64,000 nt of DNA. It comes from Allodiplogaster sudhausi. Lineage: Eukaryota > Nematoda > Chromadorea > Rhabditida > Diplogasteridae. Position numbers and translations under genes: made by a program. The stretch's first letter is position 1, and each line of letters opens with the position of its first letter. This document shows, piece by piece, positions 14,654 through 27,451 of the stretch. The notes beneath the pieces are model-generated. The model made no database searches and was not told the DNA's origin. It worked only from the letters and a program-made list of their open reading frames with translations. The stretch lies in contig CALZFC010000005.1 of the NCBI GenBank assembly GCA_945643635.1, positions 8,987,501-9,051,500 on the forward strand, read 5' to 3'.

Positions 14654-15088
14654 GAAGTGAGATACCTCGTATGGAACATCTGCAATTCTCAGCCATGTTT
14701 CGAGCTTGAGACATGCGGCGGATAGACTCGGCAATTGATTACATCGTGGATACTGATAAAGGTAAACGACTCCTGAATTAGAAGTTCTGCTCAAAAAAGT
14801 CATCAGTTGCATTTGTGGTGGTAACAAATACGTAAATTATAAAAGAGAGTAAGAAAAGCTGCCTTTCTCAAAGTCCTTCTTGAGCGGCGTTTCTCGTGGC
14901 CGACTACGGTACCAGGAGTACGGTAGATAGAGCGCGGCAAGAGTCGCGCCGCCTATCACGAGCGACTTGCCCCAGGTGGGCAGCTGCTCCAGCTGCTTCG
15001 CTACCCCCGCCAGATTCAACGAAGATGGTGGAGGGGAGCTCATCCAAGAGATTGAGGAGCACCAGAAGAGCGGCAGTGGTGATGACAC
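12562..15088 (-). CDS. FAXC-type (failed axon connections homologue), GST-like, membrane anchored
   Basis: GST/metaxin-fold protein related to Drosophila fax and human FAXC; fax acts in axon development, the biochemical role is unclear. Seven exons: 14863-15088, 14666-14772, 14426-14523, 13910-14054, 13485-13568, 12912-13049, 12562-12840; 1077 nt, 358 aa. N-terminal hydrophobic segment SLVIGGATLAALYLP (single anchor), then VVYLYQYPRCNQLPSLSA and CLKLETWLRIADVPYE (thioredoxin-like half), VPFVELDGEEI, and in the alpha-helical half YFNGFKP, LDATIFGLLAQ and RIRARFWPDW. The first intron only keeps frame with a GC donor (AAAG then GCAGC at 14862). Acceptors at 14523/14524 and 14054/14055 are GTTGAG and TTTGAG. 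An alternative start at 15043 lies within exon 1. Low-complexity GA/CT tracts fill three introns. Confidence 0.88.
13575..13795. repeat. GA/CT microsatellite in FAXC-type intron
   Basis: Imperfect GA repeats on the plus strand, i.e. a CT-rich polypyrimidine tract on the coding strand, lie just upstream of the acceptor at 13569. Similar tracts sit at 14080-14170 and 14600-14650 in neighbouring introns. Confidence 0.9.
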
Positions 15089-15156
15089 TGATTGTGAAGA
15101 GGGTCATCTTTGAATTCTTGGCAATCTAATTCAGCTAAACTTGATGCTTGGCTGGT

Positions 15157-15226
15157 AATTTATGTACTTGTATGAATTTGACAGTACTAGAGAAAGAGAG
15201 AAGGGAAGATAGAGAGAGAGAGAGAG

Positions 15227-15271
<45 letters not shown>

Positions 15272-15371
15272 ATAAAGATCGAAAGAGGAACAGCATGTAA
15301 ATTTATGTACTTGTATGAATTTGACAGTACTAGAGAAAGAGAGAAGGGAAGATAGAGAGAGAGAGAGAGAG

Positions 15372-15410
<39 letters not shown>

Positions 15411-15508
15411 ATAAAGATCGAAAGAGGAACAGCATGTAAATTTATGTACTTGTATGAATTTGACAGTACTAGAGAAAGAGAGAAGGGAAGATAGAGAGAG
15501 AGAGAGAG

Positions 15509-15553
<45 letters not shown>

Positions 15554-15580
15554 ATAAAGATCGAAAGAGGAACAGCATGT
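15157..15580. repeat. Three-copy ~141-bp tandem repeat with GA cores
   Basis: Three direct copies (15157-15299, 15300-15438, 15439-15580). Each begins AATTTATGTACTTGTATG, contains two GA microsatellite blocks separated by TTC, and ends AAAGAGGAACAGCATGT. The unique flanks are nearly identical between copies; length differences are confined to the GA runs. The array lies directly upstream of the FAXC-type gene. Confidence 0.95.
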
Positions 15581-15929
15581 ATGACCTTTTTTCTACGTTT
15601 TTCATGTCACATTTCTAATGCACATAGGCAGACAATCTGTGTATGTTTGTCCTGTTTTAGACAACGCGCAGGAGACAAACTCTTTTAGCGATATATTAAC
15701 AAAGAAGAAGCCACATACGTCAAGGTCGTCGTGCAAGAATTGAAAGGAGAGTTCGATCAAGGGAGATGGAGAGTAAACAGTCACAAAGACTAGCAAAAAG
15801 GAAGTGTTCAATCTGAGATAGAATAAAAAATAACGTGAGAAAATGATTGATTGAGTGCTCGACGACCCTGCGGAGGACTGCTGACTCAAGGAGAGAGGAA
15901 AAGTTGTATTTGGGAGGGCAAGAGGGTTG

Positions 15930-15977
<48 letters not shown>

Positions 15978-16994
15978 GACGAGCATGTGAGAGAGCCTAA
16001 GAGTAAACGGGAAGAATAAAGACAGAGAAGGGAAGATTGTTAAAAGACATTAGAACGAGATATAAGGAGAGAATAGAGCAATGAGAGAAACAGAGAAACA
16101 GATGACAAGAATTGCGGCATGAAGAGAGGAAATCACGCAAGTAAGTAGTGCACAACAAACGACAACGAAGGAGGCAGAGCGAGGGAGGAGTTTGCACCAA
16201 GGCTCGTTCACTCTCGCATCTCAGAGTTCCGAAATGTCTGTCTCTTCCTCTTCTCTCTCTCTCTCTCACTATCTCTCTCTCTCCCTCCCTCTCTGACGTT
16301 GCCAATCTCAACATCTCACTCTCTTTATTTGTCTGTTGGTCTCCTTCCTCACGCTCTCTCTTCCTCGTCTCCTTCCTCTCACAACCTCCGTTACATTCTC
16401 TATCCTCTACAGCTATTTCGTCAGTAGTATTCCGTGTGAGATAAACATGAAAGTTGTGAGGGCAAGTGCTCCAGTTTTTGCTGCTTTCAATTGAAGAGCA
16501 GTTTACAGATTATTAAAGAAAGTAACAAAATTATCTGGGCTTCTTTGTTTCAGTTGTGCACAAACGAGAACAGTATGTAAGTAGCAGAGCTTTAAGCAAC
16601 TTACTTTTCAACATCTTCTTGTATTGAGACTTGCAAACAGTGTAGGACAAAGAAATGGTGAAACCGCAGATGAAGAAAAAAAAACGAAAGATGTTGGCTG
16701 GACACAAAGAAGGGTATTCGAGCGTGAAATCAATTGTTTCTTGATTATTTTCTAATATTAATTGTGCTTGCTTGATTATACATACATATATACTATATGT
16801 AAATGTAAAGACGAGGAGCAACCATTAGCCATTCTCAGATCTCATTCAAATGAAGAGACTGTTTCCATTTCATTTACTTCAACCTCATTCTCACTCATCT
16901 CACTTGCATCGCTCCCGATTGGTTGGTCTTTTGTCTTCGCTGTATTTTGGACACTCATCGTCAGAAACTACCGGATGAACTAAAATTCAGGAGA
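15581..16994. other. Intergenic, FAXC-type gene to BTB/BACK-like gene
   Basis: About 1.4 kb between divergent genes. It includes GA runs at 15930-15990 and CT runs at 16240-16300. The longest frames here (for example minus 16531-16821) are hydrophobic and low complexity with no recognisable domain, so no gene is called. Confidence 0.4.
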
Positions 16995-19385
16995 ATGTTT
17001 CCTTTCACGCGGTTTGGGGATGGCAGAAAGAAGAAGGAAAAGCTGAAGAATCCGGAGGAAAAGCGTAATTGGCGAGAGGTTCGGGTCGATTTCTCTAGCT
17101 CAGTCTCTGAAATTCTTCCGAATAAATATTTTTCTTAAAATTAAAGTTGTCATTGTTGTGATATGAAATGCATAGTTAATATAGTAAATATTGTAATTTC
17201 AACAGTGAATCTTGAGTTACTAATTAATAGCCTTTGTTGAGAATTCGCCGATCGTTCGTCTGCTCTCCTCGCAGCACGAATTCCACGTCGACGCGGCGAA
17301 TCTCGCCGCCTGCTCTTCTCTCGTCTGCCGAGTTCGTCTTTTCTTTTCTTACATACTACCATTTAAGAAATTATTAAAGATAATTTCAAAACAATCTTAA
17401 CTCTCTCTTTCTTTCTCTCTCTCTCTCTCTCTCTCGCTCTCTCTCTCTTCCTCCTTTTCCTTTCAGCTGCACTCTTCTCATCCTCTGGAAGTGCTCGATC
17501 TGCGTGGCTACGATGCTTCAAGTGTTCACGTCCTCGCCGATTTTGTCGACAGTCAGAAGGTAAAAATTTTCAGATTCGGTTGAGAAGAGCAGCGAGGGCA
17601 CAGAGATAATTAAACGGGATAGATATTACCCCATCGGAGTAGAGACGGAGAGATAATAAGGATTGTTAGATTGAAAAGGGAGTGAGAGAGGGGAGAATGA
17701 AGATGTGACAGAAAAGAATGAAGCCATGCTTCTTTGTAGCTACGAACGGCAGTTTCAATCTTCACTCTAGGAGAACTGAATCAGGTGGCGAGGAAGTTGG
17801 AGATGGCCGACTTGGCGCAGCAGTTGGAGAAGGTTTCGGCTTATTTCATAAGTATCTATTGTCTTGGTAATTCATAGTCATCTTCTTGTAGTACGTGCGG
17901 AATCTCTACCCGACATCGACGTCCGCTCTTGTGCAGGTGCACTCTTTCTCTCTTTCTCTCACACTCTCTCGCTCTCTCTTTCTCTATCTTAAACATTATC
18001 TTATTATCTTGCTAATCTATTTCTCTCTCTCCCTCTCTTCTGATTCTCTCGATTGTGCAGAGTCTGTTGGTCCTGGCCGTCTCCGAGTTGTCTCCCTCAA
18101 CGGAAGAGGAGCTCCTCTCGGCGGCTGCCTCTAAGTTGCTTCACCTTCCTGATTCCTTCCACTTCTATCGCATCCCTCTTCATCTCTTCGCCTCGGTCGT
18201 TGGCAGGTTCTTTCTCATCCTTTCTTATCTTTCACAACTTTCCATGTTGAGATGTGACATCAAAGTGGATCACGAGCTCCAGGTTGCCGATGTCGCTCTT
18301 GCATGGCTGGCCGGTAAGCGGGACTGCTCTCTCTCCCTCTCACTTCTCTCTCTCCCTCTCTCTACTCTCTCTTCCTCTCCTTCTCTCTCTCTCCCTCTCC
18401 TTCTCTCTCTCCCTCTCTCTTCTCTCTCCCTCTCCCTCTCTCTTCTCTCTCTCCCTCTCTCTTCTCTCTCTCCCTCTCTCTTCTCTCTCTCCCTCTCTTC
18501 TCTCTCTCCTCTCTCCCCCTCTCTCTCCTTCCCTCTCCTTCTGCATCATCATACACTCTCTCCTTGCCAGGCCAAGATCAGTCTCAGCAGCGCGAGCTCG
18601 CCTCTGCTGTCTTCTCTCGTGTCCGCGTCTCGTTCTTCTCTAACATCCAGAAGGCACTCATCAAAGAGAGAGCGCGAGCCCTGCAGATGAAATCTGAGGT
18701 GATATGACGTTTCGAAACCCCCTCGGTCTCTCTTACCTTTCTATCTCTCATCTGTCTCTCTCGCTCTCTCCAGGTCCTCCACGCTATCCACGTCGCTCTT
18801 CTCGGTGAGCATGCGAGCAGAGTCTGCATGCTTCAGAAGCACGTCAAGCTGCGCTTTCCTCGGTTACTGCCTAATCCTCCCTCTCTTTCTCTCTCTACCC
18901 CACCCTCCCCTCTCTCTCTCTCTCTCTCTCGGTCAAAATCCTCCATAGGTTTCTTTCAGTTGTGGTGAGGCTCCAACTCGCCAGAACAACGCCTTCACGG
19001 ATATGCCACTGTCAGTAAAAATACAATGAAAACAAAGCATTCGTGCAAACTGTTGACATGACGCTTTCAGATCGCTCCCTCCCCGAGTTTACATCGCTCC
19101 GCAGGACATCAATAGTACTTTTTTCTCTTTATTTCTACCCTGCGTCCCCTTTCAATCCTTCTGAAGATGTCGAATAAACCACCCATTGCAGACAACACAA
19201 CTAGTTCAGCTCAGATGTCAAGGACCGGGAAGTCTGATTCATTGGTGAGTAAACGAACTATGATAAAGATGGGTCTCTTCACATTAACAATCTTCTCTAA
19301 TCTGACCATAAGAGTCCATCATCATTATAATATTCCACGACAAATGGGAAAGTAATTGCAGAAGGAAAAAAAGACGAAGAAGTGA
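16995..19385 (+). CDS. BTB/BACK-like protein of unknown function
   Basis: Thirteen phase-consistent exons: 16995-17078, 17242-17331, 17467-17559, 17740-17832, 17892-17936, 18061-18206, 18252-18313, 18571-18698, 18774-18862, 18960-19010, 19071-19114, 19192-19244, 19362-19385; 1002 nt, 333 aa. The N-terminal third resembles a BTB fold: HEFHVDAANLAACSSLV, PLEVLDLRGYDASSVHVL, then LGELNQVARKLEMADLAQQL. The next part (ELSPSTEEELLSAAASKLL, YRIPLHLFASVVGR, DHELQVADVALAWLAG) resembles a BACK domain. No kelch repeats follow; the tail is short and basic, ending KEKKTKK. BTB-BACK proteins often serve as CUL3 substrate adaptors, but that role is inference here. The ATG lies four bases after ATTCAG. Acceptors at 17241 and 18251 are GTTGAG. 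The last three junctions are the weakest. Confidence 0.7.
18325..18545. repeat. CT microsatellite in BTB/BACK-like intron
   Basis: Almost the whole intron between 18313 and 18571 is CTCTC(C/T)-type repeat on the coding strand. It creates long spurious Ser/Leu-rich open frames on the plus strand and Arg/Glu-rich frames on the minus strand. Confidence 0.95.
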
Positions 19386-20272
19386 AGACTGCCAGTTCAA
19401 CTCCAAGCAAAAGGAACTAAAGAGCACCAACGTCCATGCTCGACTTCTCCACTTTTCGCCCTTTATCTCCCTTCTCTTACTTTTCTCTTCAGTGGCTTCG
19501 AATAAAGCGCAAATAATTTATTCTCATGGTAAAAACACGGGGTATCAGTCAGTGTATTAGCGCCCGCCCGGTTTGCACTGAATCGCGTGCCGGAAAAAAT
19601 TACGAGTGCGGGAGGTCAACATGGCCATGTTAGGCCAAAACATGAATATTCGGAAGTCTCGAACGGAAAACCCTTAAGGAATTCGCACAGTTCGTTGCTT
19701 AAAGGTATACTAAAAAATCATTCCCGTGATAAATACAGTACTCTAATTATATGTCAGTAAATATGAACAGGCGTTACATTCGGTGTGCGAGTGTCATAAA
19801 GTTTGTTTTCCGAAACAGAAATAGGCTCGCTCACTACCGGGCTCACCAAAGCTCCGTGAAAAAGAGAGCAGAAGCCAAGTGATATTCGATGGTTATAATT
19901 TAAAGGGTAGTCATGTTACAAGAACTAAATGGGTGCTATCCAAGTTGGAGGGGGGGAGGAGACATAATACCGTTTTACTGCTTTATTCCGCAACTCCAAC
20001 CTCCAATGGACTCTAAATAAAAACATTCAATTACCTTTTTTAAAAATGGAATGGAACGCACTTTAAAATATCACAACCAGTTCCGTAGGATTTCATTTCG
20101 TGCAAGAGATACCGTATTCTGCATCCTTCAGTTTTATAGTTTAAAGTTCGGGCAACACCGGAATGCTTTCAAACTTGTTGTTTTAATGCATCTTAATGTT
20201 AGCATTAGGTGTTTTGTGCTATTCGTATTGTTTTGGTTACTTTTTTACATCTCAGTTTTTATGCTATTAGGT
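19386..20272. other. Intergenic, BTB/BACK-like gene to VPS18
   Basis: About 890 bp between two genes in the same direction. I see no supported gene. It holds the upstream gene's 3' untranslated region and the VPS18 promoter. A GC-richer patch at 19560-19640 may be an old repeat fragment but has no visible ends. Confidence 0.4.
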
Positions 20273-22085
20273 ATGTCTACCAGTCAGAATGGCGTCTTTT
20301 TCCGCACTCAGCATGACCTTAAGAAAGAGTTGAGGTGAGATCACTGGGCTTCTTGAGCTGTTTCTCTCTTTTTTTTAAACTGTTTTATCACTCGTTTCTC
20401 TTCGTGCTTTCATTGCAGACTGTCCAAGTCCTTCAGCCTGAACCATGTTTGTGTATGTAACGGCGAGATGTTGTCATCTGTTACCTCGAATGTTGTACTT
20501 CATATCTCGGTCGCCCACACACAGCACACCTCCGAGAAACCGTCAGGTAAGAGCTATTTTCATTGCAATAGAATTTACCCATCTGATTTCCAGATTATTT
20601 GTTTCCTCATAGGGGGGAATACTTCAGCTTCGTTATTGTGGAGATGAATTACTGAAGATTGTTTAGAAATACAGTTGCCAATCCTCGGCTCAGACTCCAT
20701 TGCCCACTTGCATCTTTCGCCTTCCGGAAGACACGCCATTGTTAGCACGAAAAGTGGCGAGAACTTCCACATCAACGTCAAAATGAATTCATACATGAAC
20801 ATTAAGAAGATTCGGGTGTGTTTTGTTTGTATTGATGAATCCCTTTGGAGTTCAATAGGATCATTCTATTTTTCTATTACTTTAATCCAGGGCATCATTA
20901 CGGCGGTAGGATGGCATCCAGATTTAAGTCTACTGGACACAGGCCACATACTATTAGGAACTGAAAAAGGTTAGTGATATTTTCTAGTTTTTCTTGTGTT
21001 GTTTCTTTCTTTCTAAAATGTCTGAAGTCCGATTATATTTTTCCCTTCGAATTAGCTGATCATTTCATTGTAGGCGGCATCCTGGAGACATCGATCACGT
21101 CGAAGGGAGAGGTGGTGTTCGTGAAGGAGCACGTGGCTTGTTTGGGAAGCGGAGACCGTGACCCCGCCGCCGCTCCCATCGCCATCTCTCAGATCTTTCT
21201 CGCTTTCTGCAATGACGACGATGTCACGACGAAGGCCAGCAAGTATGTCAAGTCTTTTCGACGAGGCATTTGTTTGACACTTTCGTGTTTCTTGATGAAG
21301 GACTCCACATCGATGCAAAAAGTAGTCTATCTTTTCATATTCCATACATTGTTTTGCAATCTATTTTGTAAGCTTGGATCGTGTTGTTTAGTATTTGTTG
21401 ATCTATTTTCATTGTTCCTTAATATTTAAAGGTTGAGAATTTATTTCATCAAATAAAAAAGTGTTAAACTTGAATTGTATTGAGATGGGCATTGCTGATC
21501 TGCTTGGCCGATCGTCTCTACGCCCTGACTGCCACGATAGACACGACCGTCCGCACGGCCGTCTCCTCCTTCGTCGCTTCCTCTTCCCTCCAGTCCGGAT
21601 GGATGCCAGTGATGCCAGAGCAGCCACCACCCACTCACTATCAATCTTTCTTCTCCCAGAAAGGTTACACTAGTCATTGTGGTCAAATCTGCCGTATCCT
21701 AATGCATTCCACTTAAGAGTTGTTCTGCCTGCACGCTCATTCGGGCTGGAAGGCGTCAGTGGCCGGGCTGAGTCTCTTCCCCGACTCGCGAGACTCTCGC
21801 TTCCTCAAGTTCCTCTGGCTCACAGCGGATGGCTACACGCTTGGCACCGTCGACTTAGCTGCAGATAACAGTCGAGAGCTCATCAAAGAGGACCAACATC
21901 TCGAGTTTGTTTTTCCTCCCCCCCTCTGTTTCACTCTCTCTGTCTTTCACTTGCTCTTTCTCGCACTCTCTCTCTCTCTCTCTCTCTCGGTTTCTCTATC
22001 CCTCGCTTTCTCTTTCTCTCTCGCTCTCTCTTTGTCTCTCTATCTCTCTCTCTCGCACTCTCTCTCTTGGTCTCTCTATCCCTTG

Positions 22086-22130
<45 letters not shown>

Positions 22131-25100
22131 CTACAGCCACCAGCGAGTGGACGGAAAAGTGGACTGCCCCCTTGCGGTTTCCCTCTCTGAACACCACGTC
22201 CTTCTCCTCTACTCGAATCGTCTGAAAGCCGTCTCCTTCCACACTCACAATGTTGTCTACGATGACGCCTGGTCTAAGGTCAGTTTTTTTTACTTCCTTT
22301 ATTTTTACCTTATAATCCTTACAAGAAATTTTTTTTCTTTTAGGCAGAGCTTGAAATAGATATTAGTGTTTCCAGCCGCAATGCCTTGTTCCGTATTCCA
22401 GGAACTCGGTCTGGGTTTGGGACTTACCTACGATGCAACTTCGCACTTTCATTGGCTCTTCACGACAACCTCTTGTGTCCTGAAATATAGACCAAACGAT
22501 GAGTCAAGGTGGGTATAGTTGTATGAAGTGATATCGACTTCTTCCATTCCGTGATGACTGCGAGTGAAGGCTGCCCATTGTGTAGATACGTCTGGAAAGT
22601 CTTCTTGGATTCTGGCGACTACGCGCGTGCTCTTGCCGTGGCACGGGAGAGGCAGATCATTGAACCGCAGGCATACGAACTCGTGCTGAGCAAGCAGGCC
22701 GCCAAGTACATTGCAGAAAAGAAGTACGCTCACTTTTCTATACTACATTTTTCTATTATCATTTTAATAATGCAGATTCTATGCTTTCTAAAGTTGTTTT
22801 GTTCTGCTTTTCTGCTTAAACCTCCTAATGAATAACAGACTATATTCATTTATCAAACAATGCAATTTCTCAGCTTTGCCGCGGCGGCGGAGATTCTGGC
22901 GCAGTCGACGGAACCCTTCGAAACTGTGCTTCTCCGCTTCCTGAGCGCGCCTCCAGAGGACGCGGAGAGGGCGCGGACCGGGCTGAAGACTCTGCTAGAC
23001 AAGAAGATTGAACAACTCAATGCCAGGCAGGGGGAGCCGGGCAGCAAGACTAAGAGGGATGCTCTCTTCATGTGGCTACTCGAGGTTTTTTTCTTTTATT
23101 TCTCCTTTCTTTTTGAGAAAATTTTATATATATATCTTTATTCGCATACATGATGTTACTTAATGCGAGAACATTACAATGGCATAGATGCACTTACATG
23201 TAAAGCTAAAGACAATGACAGAATAAAATGCAAAACGAAGGAAAAGAAAAGAAAAGAAAATTACGAGAGAAAAGGAAAAACGAGAAAGAATAAAGGGAGG
23301 AGAAAACTGATCTTTTCTTTTTCTTACTTCTTTCATTTAGAAAGAATTGTTCTTTTACTATAAAACATATTCATCGAAGTTATGGAAGATAATTGAGATT
23401 CAATTATCCGAGCTGGCCGAACTTCGCAAGCAGGCCGCGTCTTCCATAACAAAAGCATCAGCAGAGGGAGGAGACATCGAGGAGAAGCTGAAGGAGCTGA
23501 CCAGGCAGATGCACTCCTTACTCCTGCGCAAGAATGTTCAGGTCGCCATTTAACACTTTTTTTTACTTTTGAGCTCGATTAGTGCTTAGTTTCATTTCAT
23601 GAATTGGCTTCGTTTGGTAGCCAAAAGATTTTTATGGTTGCTTGTGTTCATAGTTGTTTCTCATTTCAGGACTCGCTGAAGACGTTGAAAAATGCCATCT
23701 ACCGATTGATGGTCTCCCACGCGGACTTTGATTCGCAACTTTTTGTCGCTACTGCTCTGAACGGTTTATAGTTCTGATCTGCTTCTTTATTTGTTGCTGG
23801 AGATTTCTCTGAATACGTCATTACCTTCCAGACTTGGATACTGTAGTGAGTATTCGACTTGGACGAGAACAACATCTCGAAGCACTGAACACTATTCTGG
23901 TTGGTATCCAGCTAAGAGTCCTCTCTACCGTACCCCCTCTTCCTTCTCCAGAATTCCCCCGGTAGCTCTGGCGGTAGCAGCTCTTTCGCCTTCGATCTGC
24001 TTGCCAAGCACGCGTCGCGTCTCGCAGACCGCGTTCCCTCCGAGTTCTTCTCTGCTCTGCATCGTCTCAGAGGAGTCGTCGCACCTCTCCGCTTTCTTCC
24101 CTTGCTCAGCCAGACCAATTCCAGAGAAGTGGTCAGTGGTTCCAGAGAATAAATGTCTCTCTCGCTCTCCTTCTCTCTTTTCCCAGGCTATCCACTCGAT
24201 TCCGTTCCTCGAAAAGCTGCTGAACACAACAGTGAGTGGAGTGGAGCCTCTGCACAATCTGCTCCTCTCTCTCTATGCCCGCTTCGACTCCACTTCCCTA
24301 CTACCGTACCTTAAGTCTAGTGGTCGTGACAAAACCACGCTACCGTATGACCTGGAATACGCAATCCGCACGTGCCAAAAGCATCGTTAGTTTCTGATGA
24401 GGTCTTTCTTGTGCATTACAAGCGGCTGCAGTGCAGACTATTGCAACATTGGCTTGCGTTTTATTTGTATTTATTTGGCAAAGATGGTTTCCTTATCAGT
24501 TAGGAGATTTAGAGTGAAAATGTATGAAAATATTTTAGGAGGTGTAAGTCAAGACAAGCGTCTTGAACTAGAAAGACTTGATCCTAATTCAGACGAAGCG
24601 GAACAACTTCGAGATAGTGTCGACCGTTAGTAATGTTTTTATTAGTCCTAAAGTTCTTTTACCTTTCTTGTGTATTTTTTCCATCGGAATGTTATCGAAT
24701 GATAACAATTAAATTTCTGTATAGTCTAAGGTGTTTTTCATCATAGGTCTTACCCGCTGCATAGTTCGTCTTTTCTGCATTGCGGATATGCTGACAGAAG
24801 CAGTGGAACTTGCACTCACAGAAATGGTCAGGCACCGGTTGATTAAAAAAATATTCTGTTATTTCTTCTAGTAGCTGACTTACCTTTTTTTTGTTTCAGA
24901 AAGACGTGTCCTTAGCGAAGGAGTGCGTGAGATGGGGAGCAGAGGAGGATGAGTGGGGAGCGGGAGGAGACGGACTTCTTCCGGCTATGGGCGGAGCATT
25001 CCTCAATGGAGATGGCCTGAGGGGACAGTCGCGGAAACCACTTTGGCTACGAATTGGTATGGTCCCTATTATTATTATTGTTGGAATTATTGCAATTATA

Positions 25101-25425
25101 AGAGTTGTTGACCTTTTTACCCTTTCTCCATTCAGCCCGCTTCATCATGCACGAGGGAGGCGGAGACGCATCCAAGTGCATCGAACTACTCAAAGAGTCC
25201 AATGACGTCATCAAGATTCAGGACATCTTCCCACTCTTCCCGGATTTCACGAAGATTGGACAGTTTAAGGTATATTATCTTTCTTCATTCTCTGTTACTG
25301 TTTCGCTCTCTCTCCCCCCTCTCCCTTGCTATCTTTCTCTATCGCCCTTCTCTCTTTCTCTCTATCGTTTTTCTCTCTTTCTCTCGATCTTTTCTCTCTC
25401 TCTCCCTCCCTCTCTTTCTCTCTAT

Positions 25426-25467
<42 letters not shown>

Positions 25468-26485
25468 ACTCTTCTTCCAGGAGCCTCTGTTAAAGTGCCT
25501 GAAGGAACATTCGGAGAGCATCAGCAGACTCCAAGGGGACATGAAGCAGGCAACACAAACGGCTCACGAGATTCGTGACCAAATCGACAAGCTGAGGAAG
25601 AGGTTCGGTAGCAATAGACAGGACCAACTCACATCAACTTACCATGACTTCTTCTAAACCGCAACATTTCTATTGAAGATTGAAGATAAATTGATATAAG
25701 TAGGTCATGTCAAGTATGACCATATCCAAGTACTTATTTGGTATGCCTGCTTCTTGAGAGTACAAACGATCCGCGTGTCTGACATCTGCTCGAGCTGCAA
25801 GAAAACCCTCTGCACACGGCCATTCTATGCCCACGCATGCAGACACTTCTTCCATCGAGACTGCCTGGAAAGAGAGATGGCACCCTTTCTTTCCCAGGCA
25901 AGTTCAGGAGAGAGAGAGAGAAGAAAGAGAGAGAGAGAGAAAGAGAGAGAGAGAACATTGAAATAGAGCAGGTCATTAACTAGTGCTTCTTTATGGAACT
26001 CGAGGGAAGGAGATAATTTTAAACATGATAGCAAGAATGAAGAAATAAATTAAGCATACTTAGGAGTCGCAAAGTCGATTGAATGAGTTGGTGGAGAGGG
26101 AAAGACGCCTTCTCACTGAATTACAATATCTGGATCGACAGAGCGAGAAGTCGTCCACCATTGCAGGTGGGGGAGCATTCCGCGCATCTTTAGAGTAATG
26201 TTTATTTTATTTAAAGGTCTTCGTTTCTGCTGGTTCTTATTCCATTGTTCTAGCAAATTCCTCTGTTTCAGAGAGGGAGTCGCTGGCTCTGCAGTTGCAG
26301 CAGCAAATCTCTTCAGTTCTTGCAGCAGAGTGCCCTTTCTGCTCCAATATTGCTATTGAGTCTGTTTATCTCAATTTTATAGGCATGCGGCTAGTTACAT
26401 TTTATCTTTTCATTTCAGCCAGATCGACAAGCCTTTCTTCTCGGATGAGGAATTCGCAAGGGAAATCGATGATTGGGGCATCTAA
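20273..26485 (+). CDS. VPS18: VPS18 (HOPS/CORVET tethering complex subunit, RING C-terminus)
   Basis: Core subunit of endosome/lysosome tethering complexes. Twenty-four exons, all phases consistent, ~1042 aa: 20273-20334, 20419-20546, 20667-20815, 20891-20969, 21074-21242, 21485-21663, 21718-21904, 22137-22278, 22402-22508, 22586-22723, 22874-23084, 23398-23541, 23670-23763, 23832-23899, 23952-24131, 24187-24385, 24747-24826, 24900-25056, 25136-25269, 25481-25607, 25761-25897, 26064-26166, 26272-26363, 26423-26485. Landmarks: beta-propeller half (HLHLSPSGRHAIVSTKSGE, ILLGTEKG), clathrin-repeat half (DSGDYARALAVARERQI, HNLLLSLYAR, IFPLFPDFTKIGQFK), coiled coil, then a C-terminal RING (CSSCKKTL, HACRHFFHRDCL, ECPFCSNIAIESIDKPF). 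The intron after 25897 starts GCAAGT, a GC-AG intron. Acceptors at 21484 and 23397 are ATTGAG. The ATG follows TATTAG by two bases. Confidence 0.95.
21940..22133. repeat. CT microsatellite upstream of a VPS18 acceptor
   Basis: Long TCTC repeats on the coding strand run to within a few bases of the acceptor at 22136. A comparable tract lies at 25300-25470 before the 25481 exon. Confidence 0.9.
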
Positions 26486-27451
26486 TTCGCACTTGATAGG
26501 TTTAGGGTGGCCATAGCTTGAAAGTATTATTATGTTTGTAAATAATATGTCTATAAGATAATATATTTATGGTGCCTTCGCTGCGTGCTGTTTTGTGATA
26601 TCATTGGTTCATGTTGATATGCAATTCTGCTACCGGGTGCTAATGTTTACTTTGTGTTTCTCGCCTTTATCAAAAGTGGTATTCAGAGATTTTGACGTTT
26701 GAATATGGCTTGATACTTGATAAATTATTATTGGCTGTACAAATGATTTCTTGTCGTCAGAGTGTTGTTGTCACTGGTGTCTTAATATCTCTGATTCTGA
26801 TAACGCCTGCTGTATTGATTTCCTACCGCGAGGAAGCGGCGATTGTGACGTCCTTCCACTGACTCATAGTCTTCAATAACAAACGAAGAGAAAGCTCGCT
26901 ACTCTTGCATATTAGTTCTGCTTAGGCAATGCTGCTGTGCCGAAATAGCACTCGACTTTGAAATTATGAATGAGAGGAGGACGAGGTCGATTAAAAACCG
27001 GAGAGAGAGAGAGAAGGGAAGAATAAATTGAGAAGGGGGAGGGTCGGAAAGAGCAAGAGAAGTCCAACTATCGGGTTCAGATTTTTCTGACAACATGATG
27101 TGAACAACGTGTTAACAAGTTGTTCCCGATAGTATTGATAACAGGAATTGAGAGAGATAGGATCCCTTTAGCACATGGTGCCGGTTCATGTGCTACATTC
27201 AATGGGAGCTCCCGTTTCTTCTTTCTTGCTTGAGTTGTGGCCACAGCCGCGTGGCTCAAGTTTTCGAAATTCTGTCTATATACCATTTTGGAAATGCTAG
27301 CTAATTATGTTGAAATTCGAAATTCTTACTAATTAGACTGGGATTCGTGATGATCTACCCGGCTTTCCATTGAATGTAATTATCCTGGTGTAGCCTCCGT
27401 TATAAACTAAGAGAAGTGAAGAGCATTATCCGCATTTCTGTTGTGTTGAGG
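26486..27451. other. Intergenic, VPS18 to METTL23-NAGK gene
   Basis: About 970 bp with no supported coding region; the short open frames are isolated and low complexity. It contains a small GA run near 27000-27015. The right end, GTTGAG followed by GATG, abuts the next start codon. Confidence 0.4.

Noticed and set aside
18054..18690. 211-codon plus-strand frame rich in Ser and Leu, and Arg/Glu frames opposite
   Set aside because: Most of it is the CT microsatellite of an intron; only its first part is a real exon and the remainder has no unique sequence.
24397..24630. 77-codon frame inside a VPS18 intron
   Set aside because: It lies between two exons that join in phase (24385 to 24747) and carries no recognisable domain.
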